From assembly GCA_937958995.1 (NCBI GenBank), contig CALGAP010000010.1, positions 1-64,000 on the forward strand: 64,000 bases of DNA, given 5' to 3'. The notes beneath the pieces were generated by a model. The model was not told where the DNA came from and did not search any database. It saw nothing but the letters and a program-made list of their open reading frames with translations. Within the stretch, counting starts at the first letter, position 1. Every line of letters begins with the position of its first letter. The DNA is from an uncultured Chitinophagaceae bacterium. Its GTDB lineage: Bacteria > Bacteroidota > Bacteroidia > Chitinophagales > Chitinophagaceae. The translations under genes and the position numbers were made by a program. Of this stretch, positions 27,538 to 36,252 are shown one piece after another.

Positions 27538-29247
27538 TTAAGATGTTTCGCTTAACCGAAAATCAATCACTTTCAACTGCAAATGCTTTTCGCCATTCCA
27601 TTCATTCTCTTCAAGGGTGAATACGACATCAAGCGGTTGATTCATTTGTAGAAGCGAAAACTTTTTACTCATACCAAATCCTATGCCGTTAAACACAATG
27701 TTATCTTGACGCAGGGAAAATTTGATATGCTGTTCTTTTACGATGCGTGAGTAGCCGGAGTCGAACACGTGTCTTGCCAGGAATACGGGTTTCATATTTT
27801 CCGGTCCGAAGGGTTCCATCTGGCAGAGTATCTTATAAAAAGGCTGGCGAAGATCCTTCAGGGTTATTTCCGCATCAATTACAATTTCAGGTACCAGCAG
27901 TTCCGGGGAAATGGTGGCCGAAACTACTTCTTCAAAACGTGCGCGAAACGCTTCCACGTTGTTTGGATGCAAGGTCATGCCTGCTGCATAAAAATGACCG
28001 CCATATCCTAACAGCAAATCCTTGCACTGGTGAATGGCTTCATACACGTTGAAACCTGCCACACTGCGGGCCGATCCCGCCACATAATCGCCCGATTGCG
28101 TAAGCACGATGGTGGGACGGTAATAATATTCTATCAGCCTCGAAGCCACGATGCCCACCACGCCTTTATGCCAATGCGGTTGAAACACCACGGTGGACTT
28201 ACCGTTGGCATAAGCACTTTTTTCTATAAGAGCAAGGGCTTCGTCGGTAATATTTTTATCCGCTTCTTTGCGTTCGCTGTTGTCTGAGTGCAGCTGTGTG
28301 GCATACGTCATTGCTTCTTCATAGTTGCCGGCGATAAATAGTTGCACGGCCTTGCGTGCGTCATCCATTCTTCCCGCAGCATTTACGCGCGGCGCTATCA
28401 TAAAGACCAGATTGGTAATGAGCAATTCTTTGGTAGCCCCACTCAGTTCTTTCAGCGCCTTTATGCCGTAATTGGGATTGTCATTCGCTTTTTTCAAACC
28501 ATAATAAGCCAGCACGCGGTTTTCTCCCGTAATGGGCACAATATCCGCCGCAATGGCTGTAGCCACGAGATCCAGAAATTCGTGAGGAACGCTCTCGTCC
28601 ATTTCCAGCTTTTGCGCCAGGGCGGTGATCAATTTGAAACCTACGCCACAACCGCAAAGTTCTTTATATGGGTAGGAGCAATCTTTTTGTTTTGGATTTA
28701 AAATAGCGACGGCAGGGGGCAGCTCATCATCAGGCATATGATGGTCGCACACGACAAAATCAATGCCCAGTTCATCGGCATAACGTATCAGGTCAACCGA
28801 TTTGATGCCACAGTCGAGCGATATGATCAACGTGAAGCGATTTGCGTACGCGTGGTCGATGCCTGCGCGCGACACGCCATAACCTTCGCGGTAGCGGTGG
28901 GGTATATAATAATCGAGTTGTTCGGGTTTGCAGCATTTCTGCAGAAACCGGTACATGCAGGCTACGGCCGTGGTGCCGTCAACATCGTAGTCGCCGAACA
29001 CCAAAATTTTTTCTCCGCTGGTGATGGCGCGCATGATGCGGTCAACGGCTTTTTCCATATCCTTCATCAGCCAGGGATCATGGAGATGGGAAAGCTGGGG
29101 CCGGAAAAAAGCTTTAGCAGCGTCATAAGTCTCTATTCCGCGTTGCACCAATATTTTGCACAACACGGGATGTATTTTCAGGCAATCGTTCAAGGCTTTT
29201 ACCTTTTCTTCTGCCGCCGGTAATAAGTTCCATCTTTTTTGCACCAT
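27538..29247 (-). CDS. recJ: Single-stranded-DNA exonuclease RecJ
   Basis: A 569-residue 5'-3' exonuclease acting on single-stranded DNA in recombination and mismatch repair. DHH phosphoesterase motifs: VFGDYDVDGTTA (motif I), SLDCGIKS, CDHHMPDDELP (the DHH motif) and NPKQKDCSYPYKELCGCGVGFKL. DHHA1 contains GVVGIVASRLIEYYYRPTIVLT, SARSVAGFNVYEAI and GGHFYAAGMTL. The C-terminal OB-type domain follows from about 455. The frame is open to 29334, but ATG 29247 (VQKRWNLLP) gives the family N-terminus and begins 25 bp after the polyprenyl synthase stop, so the two are probably co-transcribed. Confidence 0.97.
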   Translation of the reverse strand: MVQKRWNLLPAAEEKVKALNDCLKIHPVLCKILVQRGIETYDAAKAFFRPQLSHLHDPWLMKDMEKAVDRIMRAITSGEKILVFGDYDVDGTTAVACMYRFLQKCCKPEQLDYYIPHRYREGYGVSRAGIDHAYANRFTLIISLDCGIKSVDLIRYADELGIDFVVCDHHMPDDELPPAVAILNPKQKDCSYPYKELCGCGVGFKLITALAQKLEMDESVPHEFLDLVATAIAADIVPITGENRVLAYYGLKKANDNPNYGIKALKELSGATKELLITNLVFMIAPRVNAAGRMDDARKAVQLFIAGNYEEAMTYATQLHSDNSERKEADKNITDEALALIEKSAYANGKSTVVFQPHWHKGVVGIVASRLIEYYYRPTIVLTQSGDYVAGSARSVAGFNVYEAIHQCKDLLLGYGGHFYAAGMTLHPNNVEAFRARFEEVVSATISPELLVPEIVIDAEITLKDLRQPFYKILCQMEPFGPENMKPVFLARHVFDSGYSRIVKEQHIKFSLRQDNIVFNGIGFGMSKKFSLLQMNQPLDVVFTLEENEWNGEKHLQLKVIDFRLSETS

Positions 29248-29272
29248 AAATTCCAGATAACATGTAAAGCCC

Positions 29273-30235
29273 TTAATACTTTCGGTCTGTGGTATAGCGA
29301 ACCAGTTCCTCCAGTCCGTTGCGCACTTCCACATTGTCGAATGTCTGCAGGATGCTCAGTGCCTGGTCGCGGTAGCCGATCATCTTGCTGTGCGCATAAT
29401 CGATGCCCCCGGAAGATTTTACAGTTTCAATCACTTGTCTCACTTTCTCCGGGTCCTTGTTCTGGTTCTTAATTATATATATTAGCTGGCGACGGGTAGC
29501 AGCGTCTGAATTGGTCAGGGTATAAATTAAAGGTAAGGTTAGTTTTTTTTCTTTGATATCGTTGCCGGTGGGTTTGCCTACTTCGTCGGGTCCGTAATCA
29601 AACAGGTCATCTTTGATCTGGAAGGCCATACCCACATTTTCGCCGAAGCGCCGCATTTTTTCTGCCGTATTTTCATCCCGCGTGGTTGACCAGGCGCCGG
29701 CGGCGCAGGCCGAAGCCAGCAATGAGGCGGTCTTGCCGCGGATGATATCATAATATACTGTCTCGCTCAGGTTGAGCGAGCGGGATTTTTCCATCTGTAA
29801 CAGTTCGCCCTCACTCATTTGCCGTACGGCTTCCGACAGCAGCTGCAGGATGCGGAAATCGTCGTGGTCGAGCGAAAGCAGAAGGCCTTTCGCCAGCAGG
29901 TAATCCCCGACCAGGACAGAAATTTTAGTTTTCCATAATGCATATGTGGAGAAAAATCCACGTCGTTCAGGGCTTTCGTCCACTACATCGTCGTGTACCA
30001 GGGTGGCGGTATGCAGCAGTTCTACCAGCGATGCGGCCCGGTATGTAACTTCATTAACGGGCCCGCATAATTTGGCGGAGAGCAGTACGAACATGGGTCG
30101 CAATTGCTTACCTTTTCTATTCACAATAAACCGCATAATCCTGTCCAGCAGCGGAACCTGGCTCTTCACCGCCTCTTTGAATTGCTTTTCAAATTCCGGT
30201 AATTCCTCTCGTAATATTCCTAGGGATAATTTCAT
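29273..30235 (-). CDS. Polyprenyl diphosphate synthase (trans-isoprenyl type)
   Basis: A 320-residue synthase that extends farnesyl diphosphate with isopentenyl diphosphate to the long chain used for menaquinone. The first Asp-rich motif is VHDDVVDES (near 79) and the second is KDDLFDYG (near 215). GKQLRPMFVLLSAK near the N-terminus binds isopentenyl diphosphate. Two small residues (Ala-Thr) before the first Asp motif favour a long product; exact length is not predictable. It forms a likely operon with recJ. The menaquinone genes mqnB and mqnD are elsewhere in the window. Confidence 0.94.
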   Translation of the reverse strand: MKLSLGILREELPEFEKQFKEAVKSQVPLLDRIMRFIVNRKGKQLRPMFVLLSAKLCGPVNEVTYRAASLVELLHTATLVHDDVVDESPERRGFFSTYALWKTKISVLVGDYLLAKGLLLSLDHDDFRILQLLSEAVRQMSEGELLQMEKSRSLNLSETVYYDIIRGKTASLLASACAAGAWSTTRDENTAEKMRRFGENVGMAFQIKDDLFDYGPDEVGKPTGNDIKEKKLTLPLIYTLTNSDAATRRQLIYIIKNQNKDPEKVRQVIETVKSSGGIDYAHSKMIGYRDQALSILQTFDNVEVRNGLEELVRYTTDRKY

Positions 30236-30356
30236 GAAAAATGAAGGGCAAATTAATACATTACCGGCTCATTCAAGCGGGGCACTCAAATTGCAGTGCG
30301 AATGTCTTAATGTGTGAAAGACAGCAAGATAATGCACATTGTGTTGGGTAAAAAAA

Positions 30357-30387
30357 TTTGGTAATTAGCTGTCAATTAATATTTTTG
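30357..30387 (+). promoter_or_regulatory. Consensus promoter of the OmpA-type gene
   Basis: TTTG at 30357-30360, 19 bp, then TATTTTTG at 30380-30387, an exact match to the Bacteroidota primary sigma factor consensus TTTG-N19-21-TAnnTTTG. The start of transcription is expected near 30394, giving a leader of about 43 nt. Confidence 0.8.
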
Positions 30388-30436
30388 CACAAATTCAGCT
30401 CAAAACTTTACTTAATCCTTCACATAAAACTCAGTT

Positions 30437-32113
30437 ATGGCAAGCAAAAAGTACGCTTTTTTATTTAGCTTATTGTGCCTGATTGCGTCCGGTTCCTTTG
30501 CCCAGATAGGAGGGAGCTATGACGTGCAGGACTCCTCTGTTGTGCCCTCAAAAAGATTACCTCAGCACACGCAATTTATGGCCAATGAATATGCATTTCC
30601 CGCCAAGCCTCGCAACCAGTGGGAATTGGGTCTAAAAGTAGGTGCTTTTAGCATTGCCGGTGACGTGCGTAGCCGTTTCCCCGGATTCGGTGCTGCACTG
30701 CATGTGCGTAAAGCTTTGGGTTATGTATTCTCTTTAAGAGGTGAACTCGGATTCGGAACTACAAAAGGTCTGAACTTCCAGCCTTCTACCAACTACCTGA
30801 AGAATCCCGCCTGGGCTCCTTATGTTGACCAGGTGACCGGTCAGCCTTCAACACCAGTGTTTTACAACTATAAGTCAAATATTTGGGATCTGAGCCTGCA
30901 GGGTGTTGTTACCTTGAATAATATCCGTTTCCACAAGGATAAGACTGGCTTCAATTTATACGCGTTTGCCGGTATTGGTGGTATGATCTACGACACAAAG
31001 ATTGATGCCCTCGATGGTAACAACCCGTACAATTTCAATAATATTCTGACTAAGTACGGCCCCAGCGGTTTTTCATATAAGGACAGAAAAGATATTCGCA
31101 AGGACCTGAAGGACCTGTTCGATGGTGATTATGAAACTGAAGCTGAAGGCGATAACAGCCAGCCCGAATTCCTGGGCGAGCCTTTCAAACCCGTGTTCAA
31201 CTTTGGTTTGGGCGTTCAGTTTAAACTGAGCAAGAGACTGAGCCTGGGCATTGAAGACAGGTTGAATATCACCAAGACTGACCTCCTCGATGGTCAGCAA
31301 TGGCAGAACAATGATGCTAACCCTCGTCCGCTGGCCAGTGCCCAGACAAGAGATTTCGACAGCTACAACTTCCTGTCTGTTGGTTTGAACATCGCATTGG
31401 GCGGCAAGTCTGTTGAGCCTTTGTGGTGGCTGAACCCGCTCGATTATGCATATAACGAGATCAACAAACCCCGTCACATGAAACTGCCGAAACCAGTGTT
31501 GGATGACGCTGATGGCGACGGTGTAACCGACCAGTTCGACCTCGAGCCCAACACCCCAGCCGGTGCTCCGGTTGACGCACGTGGTGTAAGCCGCGATACT
31601 GATGGTGACGGTGTGCCTGACTATAAGGATAAAGAACTCATTACGCCCACTCAGTGCCAGCCTGTTGATGCTGACGGTGTTGGTAAATGCCCGCCGCCTG
31701 CATGCTGCGATGAGCTGAGAAGGTATATCGATAGCATGGGTATTGTGGGCCGTGGTTGCGGCATCGGCGATCTGCCCAGCGTAACATTCCGCGACAGGTC
31801 TGTAGCCCTGACCAACGACGCTAAAGCCCTGCTGACCGCAGCTGCTGCACGCATCAAGGCTTACCCGAGCTGCCGCATAGCTGTAATAGGTTACTGCGCT
31901 TCAACCAAGTCTGAACAACAGCTCAGCTGGGATCGCGTAAATGCTATCATCAACTACCTGGTTGAAAAAGAAGGTATCAGCTCTGACCGCCTGATCTTCA
32001 AATACGGTGAACCCGGCGGTGATTGCAATACCGTAGATCTGCGTGATGCAACCGGTGAAGAAGGTCCGACCACCGTGCCGGCTCCGTTCCCGAACCTGCG
32101 CCGCAGGAACTAA
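30437..32113 (+). CDS. OmpA-like outer membrane protein with calcium-type repeats
   Basis: A 558-residue protein with a signal peptide (cleavage after GSFAQ). Residues about 55-330 look like an outer-membrane beta-barrel with alternating aromatic strands. Residues 355-395 hold thrombospondin type-3 repeats (DADGDGVTDQFD, DTDGDGVPDYKD) that bind calcium. Residues 430-530 form an OmpA C-terminal domain (VTFRDRSVALTNDAKALL, IAVIGYCAST) expected to hold peptidoglycan. The usual NRRV segment is replaced by VDLRDAT, so peptidoglycan contact may differ. It has a consensus promoter and a strong terminator, consistent with an abundant single-gene product. Confidence 0.92.
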   Translation: MASKKYAFLFSLLCLIASGSFAQIGGSYDVQDSSVVPSKRLPQHTQFMANEYAFPAKPRNQWELGLKVGAFSIAGDVRSRFPGFGAALHVRKALGYVFSLRGELGFGTTKGLNFQPSTNYLKNPAWAPYVDQVTGQPSTPVFYNYKSNIWDLSLQGVVTLNNIRFHKDKTGFNLYAFAGIGGMIYDTKIDALDGNNPYNFNNILTKYGPSGFSYKDRKDIRKDLKDLFDGDYETEAEGDNSQPEFLGEPFKPVFNFGLGVQFKLSKRLSLGIEDRLNITKTDLLDGQQWQNNDANPRPLASAQTRDFDSYNFLSVGLNIALGGKSVEPLWWLNPLDYAYNEINKPRHMKLPKPVLDDADGDGVTDQFDLEPNTPAGAPVDARGVSRDTDGDGVPDYKDKELITPTQCQPVDADGVGKCPPPACCDELRRYIDSMGIVGRGCGIGDLPSVTFRDRSVALTNDAKALLTAAAARIKAYPSCRIAVIGYCASTKSEQQLSWDRVNAIINYLVEKEGISSDRLIFKYGEPGGDCNTVDLRDATGEEGPTTVPAPFPNLRRRN

Positions 32114-32143
32114 TAAGTACTCATAGCTTTGTCTATAAACTGG

Positions 32144-32195
32144 CTTCCCCGTTCCTTTCCGCCGACCGGCGGGAAGCGAACGGGGAAGTTTTTTT
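32144..32195 (+). terminator. Terminator of the OmpA-type gene
   Basis: The outer stem pairs CTTCCCCGTTC with GAACGGGGAAG, an inner CCGCCG/GGCGGG stem sits within, and seven T residues follow at 32189-32195. Confidence 0.9.
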
Positions 32196-32260
32196 AATCA
32201 TAATTAACATTCAGGCAGTTAGGCTACTGGCCAATCCTTTCTAATTTGTGCGTAAAACCT

Positions 32261-32268
32261 TAACTTTG
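32261..32268 (+). promoter_or_regulatory. -7 element before bamD
   Basis: TAACTTTG matches TAnnTTTG and ends 9 bp before ATG 32278, which implies an almost leaderless transcript. No TTTG is seen at the -33 position. Confidence 0.4.
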
Positions 32269-32277
32269 CCCTCCTTT

Positions 32278-33093
32278 ATGCGATCTGTAATATTCCTGGT
32301 ATTGATAAGCCTGGGTGCGGCCTCCTGCTCCAAGTTTGCAAAAGTGCAGAAGAGTACCGACTATGAGTATAAGCTGCGCATGGCCGACAAATACTATGTG
32401 CAGAAGAAATATCACTACGCTCAGCAACTATACGAGGAGCTGTTCCCTTTGTTTAAAGGCCAGCCCCAGTTCGAGGATCTGTTTTACAAGTTCGCATATT
32501 GCTCGTACTACCTGCGCGACTGGCTGCAGGCCGAGAACCTCTTCAAACAGTTTACAGAAGTATTTCCCAATAGCCCCCGTGCCGAAGAAATGGAGTACAT
32601 GCGGGCATACACCTATTACCGGCAATCGCCCAAACCACAACTTGATCAGACCAATACACAAAAAACTATTGGCCTGATGCAAACGTTTATCAATACGCAT
32701 CCCGGCTCGCCGAGAATCAAGGAAGCTAACAGCATTATCGATCAGTGCCGCGCCAAGCTGGAGCAGAAAGAAATGGAAAGCGCCCAGTTGTATTTCAACC
32801 TCGGACATTTCCGTGCTGCGGCTATCGCGTACACTTCACTTATGAATAATTTCCCGGCTTCGCCGAAAAGCGATGAATACAAACTGCAGATCATAAAGGC
32901 ATATTTCCAGTTTGCCGGTAACAGCGTGGACGAAAAGAAGCCAGCTCGTTATGAGCAGGTAGTTACCGAGTGTAACGATTTTATTGACCGCTTCCCGGAG
33001 AGCCCGCTGATGAAGGAAGTGGAACGTTATCTGACTTTATCTAAAAACAATATTAAAGCCACCAATAATGAGCAAATTACGAAGACAAATTAG
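32278..33093 (+). CDS. bamD: Outer membrane assembly lipoprotein BamD
   Basis: A 271-residue lipoprotein of the BAM complex that inserts beta-barrels into the outer membrane. The signal ends in GAASC, the lipidated Cys. Five TPR-like helix pairs follow (DYEYKLRMADKYYVQKKYHYA, YKFAYCSYYLRDWLQAENLFK, FPNSPRAEEMEYMRAYTYY, and later FPASPKSDEYKLQIIKAYF). A GTG at 32248 extends the frame, but its first ten residues would spoil the signal. The gene overlaps rpoZ by 26 bp; bamD-rpoZ-coaBC-porD is a conserved Bacteroidota order. Confidence 0.95.
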   Translation: MRSVIFLVLISLGAASCSKFAKVQKSTDYEYKLRMADKYYVQKKYHYAQQLYEELFPLFKGQPQFEDLFYKFAYCSYYLRDWLQAENLFKQFTEVFPNSPRAEEMEYMRAYTYYRQSPKPQLDQTNTQKTIGLMQTFINTHPGSPRIKEANSIIDQCRAKLEQKEMESAQLYFNLGHFRAAAIAYTSLMNNFPASPKSDEYKLQIIKAYFQFAGNSVDEKKPARYEQVVTECNDFIDRFPESPLMKEVERYLTLSKNNIKATNNEQITKTN

Positions 33094-33409
33094 TGCCAAT
33101 ACCTCTAATACGGCCGAGACAAGGGATCTGAACCAGATCAAGGCTAAGACCGGCAATATTTATGAGTCCATTGCCATTATAGCCAAGAGGGCTAACCAGA
33201 TCAACATTTCGATGAAGGAGGAATTGCACACTAAGCTGGAAGAATTTGCCAGTCATACCGACAGCCTGGAAGAGATTCATGAGAACAAAGAGCAGATCGA
33301 GATTTCCAAGGCTTATGAGCGTATGCCCAATCCTGCTCTGTTGGCGACCCAGGAATTCCTGGAAGACAAGATCTACTATCGCAAGAGCGAAGACGATCTG
33401 TTTAGCTAA
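33068..33409 (+). CDS. rpoZ: RNA polymerase subunit omega (Bacteroidota form)
   Basis: A 113-residue protein that aligns with the divergent Bacteroidota omega subunit. GNIYESIAIIAKRANQI is the conserved core that wraps the beta-prime C-terminus, followed by charged helices and MPNPALLATQEFLEDKIYYR, a Bacteroidota-specific tail. It assists polymerase assembly. It starts inside bamD (26-bp overlap), which suggests coupled translation, and ends before a GNRA-loop terminator. The assignment rests on the core motif and gene order. Confidence 0.88.
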   Translation: MSKLRRQISANTSNTAETRDLNQIKAKTGNIYESIAIIAKRANQINISMKEELHTKLEEFASHTDSLEEIHENKEQIEISKAYERMPNPALLATQEFLEDKIYYRKSEDDLFS

Positions 33410-33416
33410 GTAATTG

Positions 33417-33444
33417 CGGCATCCGCAAGGATGCCGTTACTTTT
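33417..33444 (+). terminator. Hairpin after rpoZ
   Basis: A perfect 8-bp stem (CGGCATCC with GGATGCCG) closed by a GCAA tetraloop, followed by TTACTTTT. The T run is imperfect, so part of the transcripts may read on into coaBC. Confidence 0.7.
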
Positions 33445-33476
33445 AGAACGGGAATCCAGGGTAAAGAAATTCCGGG

Positions 33477-33590
33477 AACCAAAAAACAAGAACCAAATAA
33501 ATTCCAAACCATAAATTCCAAAGAAGATTTCTAATCTTGGAATTTAAATCTTGGTGCTTATTTGGTTCTTGTCATTTGGTTCTTGTTTTT
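33477..33590. repeat. Long imperfect inverted repeat, AACCAAATAAATTCC family
   Basis: The left part (AAAAAACAAGAACCAAATAA, then two AAATTCCAAA words) pairs with the right part, which carries ACAAGAACCAAAT twice in reverse complement. Arms are roughly 50 bp and about 80 percent matched by eye. The same words make up the repeat at 54969-55083. It lies in the 280-bp gap between rpoZ and coaBC, which contains no gene. Confidence 0.85.
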
Positions 33591-33689
33591 TATTCTCACG
33601 ATTTCGCTTCCAGGTACAGGAGGTTACCCGCAATTTCCCATGGCATTTTTCTGGCATCTTTAAGCGCTTTGTCTTAATTTTAAACCATT

Positions 33690-34886
33690 ATGTTTCAGGG
33701 AAAAAAAATCCTGCTTGCCGTTACCGGCAGCATTGCAGCATATAAGTCTATTTTGCTGGTGCGTTTGCTGGTGAAAGCCGGCGCCGATGTAAAAGTGGTA
33801 ATGACTCCTGCTGCAAAAGATTTTGTGTCGCCGCTTACCCTCTCCACGCTGTCGAAAAACCCTGTGGTTTCCGATCTTTTTAATAACGAATCGTGGTCCA
33901 ACCACGTGGAGATGGGCCGCTGGGCCGATGTGATGGTGGTGGCGCCACTCAGCTGCAATACCCTGGCGAAAATGGCCAATGGCCTTTGCGATAACATGCT
34001 GCTGGCAACTTATCTCTCTGCCACCTGCCCGGTGGTGGTGGCGCCGGCAATGGATGAAGATATGTGGCATCATCCCACTACCAGGCAGAACCTGCAAAAG
34101 CTGGAATCATTCGGCAATAAGATCATTCCCGTCGAGAAAGGCGAACTGGCCAGCGGTCTTTATGGCGATGGCCGAATGGCAGAGCCGGAGACCATTATGC
34201 GTTTCCTGGAAGAGAATTTTTTTTTGAGCACGGAGCTGGCGGGCAAAAAAGCCCTGGTGACAGCGGGCCCCACGTATGAACCCATCGACCCGGTGCGGTT
34301 TATCGGCAACCACAGTTCGGGAAAAATGGGCATTGCCATTGCGGAAGAGCTGGCGCGCCGGGGCGCGAATGTGCACCTGGTATTGGGACCTTCGGGTTTC
34401 AAGACCAGTTTGCCCGGCATTCATATTCACAAGGTGCAGACCGCCGAAGAAATGTACCAGGTGTGCGTAAGGGAATTTCCCGGCGCCGACCTGGCTGTGA
34501 TGTCTGCAGCAGTGGCCGACTATACGCCCGTGGAAACGGCGCGGGAAAAGATCAAGAAATCATCTGACTCGCTGGTGATTGAGCTCACCAGGACCAAGGA
34601 CATTCTTAAGAGTTTGGGTGAAATGAAACGCAAAGGGCAACTGCTGGTTGGTTTTGCCCTGGAAACCACCAATGAACGCGAGTATGCGCTCAGCAAGTTG
34701 CAGTCGAAGAATGCCGACATGGTGGTGCTGAATTCGTTGAATGATAAAGGGGCCGGCTTTGGCGTGGACACCAATAAGATTACCATTTTTGAGAAAAACG
34801 GCGCAGAGATACCTTACGAACGCAAGCTGAAACAACAAGTAGCGAAAGATATCGTTGATAGAATAGTGATGCATCTCAATAGCTGA
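33690..34886 (+). CDS. coaBC: Bifunctional phosphopantothenoylcysteine decarboxylase/synthetase CoaBC
   Basis: Two steps of coenzyme A synthesis in one 398-residue chain. The FMN-binding decarboxylase half (1-185) has VTGSIAAYKS, HVEMGRWADVMVVAPLSCNT with the catalytic His, and APAMDEDMWHHP. The synthetase half (186-398) has TAGPTYEPIDPVRFIGNHSSGKMG and NDKGAGFGVDTNKIT. Compared with E. coli, the decarboxylase Asn of PAMN is Asp here and the Cys of the ACG segment is Ser155 (LASGLYGDGRM). I believe these are Bacteroidota-wide variants, but could not check. ATG 33690 has no Shine-Dalgarno. Confidence 0.96.
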   Translation: MFQGKKILLAVTGSIAAYKSILLVRLLVKAGADVKVVMTPAAKDFVSPLTLSTLSKNPVVSDLFNNESWSNHVEMGRWADVMVVAPLSCNTLAKMANGLCDNMLLATYLSATCPVVVAPAMDEDMWHHPTTRQNLQKLESFGNKIIPVEKGELASGLYGDGRMAEPETIMRFLEENFFLSTELAGKKALVTAGPTYEPIDPVRFIGNHSSGKMGIAIAEELARRGANVHLVLGPSGFKTSLPGIHIHKVQTAEEMYQVCVREFPGADLAVMSAAVADYTPVETAREKIKKSSDSLVIELTRTKDILKSLGEMKRKGQLLVGFALETTNEREYALSKLQSKNADMVVLNSLNDKGAGFGVDTNKITIFEKNGAEIPYERKLKQQVAKDIVDRIVMHLNS

Positions 34887-34925
34887 GGTCAGTATTCCGT
34901 CAATTGATTTTCTAAATAAATCCAT

Positions 34926-35849
34926 ATGTGCAGAAAGATATTATTCCTGGTTTGCCTTTTAATGGGAATTCAATTCGCCGGCAAGGCGCAGGAATTGAGG
35001 GCGCGGGTATCGCTGAATGCCAGCGTGGTGAGCTCGCAGACCGACAGGAAAGTATTCCAAACCTTGCAGACTGCTTTGACCAACCTGCTCAATAACAGGA
35101 AATGGACCAACGAGACTTTCGAGCCCAATGAGAGGATAGTCTGCAATTTCCTGATCAATATCAAAGAACAGGTAAGCACCAATACCTATCGCGCGGCGAT
35201 GGTGGTGCAGGCAGCACGACCGGTATTTAATACCAGCCTGGAGACTCCCTTGATCAACTTCCAGGACGACGATATCATTTTTAAATACGTAGAATTTCAG
35301 CCGATAGAATTCAACGAAAACCGTGTGGCGGGTACTGATCCATTGGCCTCCAACCTTACTGCTATTATTGCTTATTATGTTTATGTGATACTGGGTCTTG
35401 ATTTCGATTCATTTTCATTGCGCGGCGGCGATCCATATTTCAAGCGGGCGATGGCGATCGTTAACAATGCGCCCGAGGGAAGGGATATAACCGGCTGGAA
35501 GGCTTTCGACGGTTTGCGCAACCGCTACTGGCTGATCGAAAATCTTACCAACAACCGCTACGCGGCCGTGCATGATGCCATTTACAATTATTACAGGAAG
35601 GGCCTGGACTATATGTATGAAAACGAGAACGAGGCGCGCAATGCCGTCATGAATTCGCTGAATGCATTCAATACGCTGAACAACGATATTCCCAATACCA
35701 TGATCGTTCAGTTTTTCTTCCAGGGAAAATCGAAAGAACTGGTCAATATCTTCAAGAAGGCGCCACCGGAGCAAAAATCGCGGGCCCGCGAAATTTTATC
35801 TAAAGTGGATCTCACGAATGCTAACACCTATAAACAGGAGTTGAAATGA
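34926..35849 (+). CDS. porD: Type IX secretion protein PorD (DUF4835)
   Basis: A 307-residue protein with a signal peptide (cleavage after AGKAQ) and the DUF4835/PorD layout: ELRARVSLNASVV, NERIVCNFLINI, ARPVFNTSLETPLINFQDDDI, YYVYVILGLDFDSFS and a C-terminal helical part ending in ILSKVDLTNANTYKQEL. PorD is required for type IX secretion in Porphyromonas gingivalis, probably acting in the periplasm; its exact job is not known. It follows coaBC by 40 bp and overlaps the next gene by 4 bp. Its presence fits the T9SS cargo protein at 4524 and sprA at 61731. Confidence 0.92.
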   Translation: MCRKILFLVCLLMGIQFAGKAQELRARVSLNASVVSSQTDRKVFQTLQTALTNLLNNRKWTNETFEPNERIVCNFLINIKEQVSTNTYRAAMVVQAARPVFNTSLETPLINFQDDDIIFKYVEFQPIEFNENRVAGTDPLASNLTAIIAYYVYVILGLDFDSFSLRGGDPYFKRAMAIVNNAPEGRDITGWKAFDGLRNRYWLIENLTNNRYAAVHDAIYNYYRKGLDYMYENENEARNAVMNSLNAFNTLNNDIPNTMIVQFFFQGKSKELVNIFKKAPPEQKSRAREILSKVDLTNANTYKQELK

Positions 35850-36211
35850 AGCAATTGCTGGTGATTGGCTTGATGTTTTTTTTCCTTTTTCCTGCTTGTA
35901 CCAACCAGTATAAAGTTCCTTCAGGTATTATACCGAAAGAAAAGATGGAAAAGATACTGTGGGATATGATTGTAGCCGATCGTTATGTCACCAGTTTCTT
36001 GAGCAAAGACACCACGCTCAATTTGCAGGAACAGGCCTTGTCAATGTATGAACAGGTTTTTACCCTCAATAAGATCACAAAGGATGAGTTTGCAAAGAGC
36101 ATGAAATTTTACCTGGAACGCCCCGATATTTCCAAGGTGATGCTCGATTCGCTGTCTGCCAAAGCCAACCGCCTGCGCGAAGAAATGTATAAGACCGGCG
36201 CACCCTTATAG
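35846..36211 (+). CDS. DUF4296-type lipoprotein
   Basis: A 121-residue lipoprotein with a signal ending FLFPAC (lipid-modified Cys near 18). The mature part is all helical: PSGIIPKEKMEKILWDMIVADRY, then FTLNKITKDEFAKSMKFYLERPDISKVMLDSL. This is the DUF4296 pattern of small Bacteroidota periplasmic proteins, whose function is unknown. The ATGA overlap with porD implies coupled translation and perhaps a linked role in the cell envelope. Confidence 0.85.
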   Translation: MKQLLVIGLMFFFLFPACTNQYKVPSGIIPKEKMEKILWDMIVADRYVTSFLSKDTTLNLQEQALSMYEQVFTLNKITKDEFAKSMKFYLERPDISKVMLDSLSAKANRLREEMYKTGAPL

Positions 36212-36252
36212 CGCGTTTGTTCTTACATTTACGCCTAATAACATTGCTTGGC

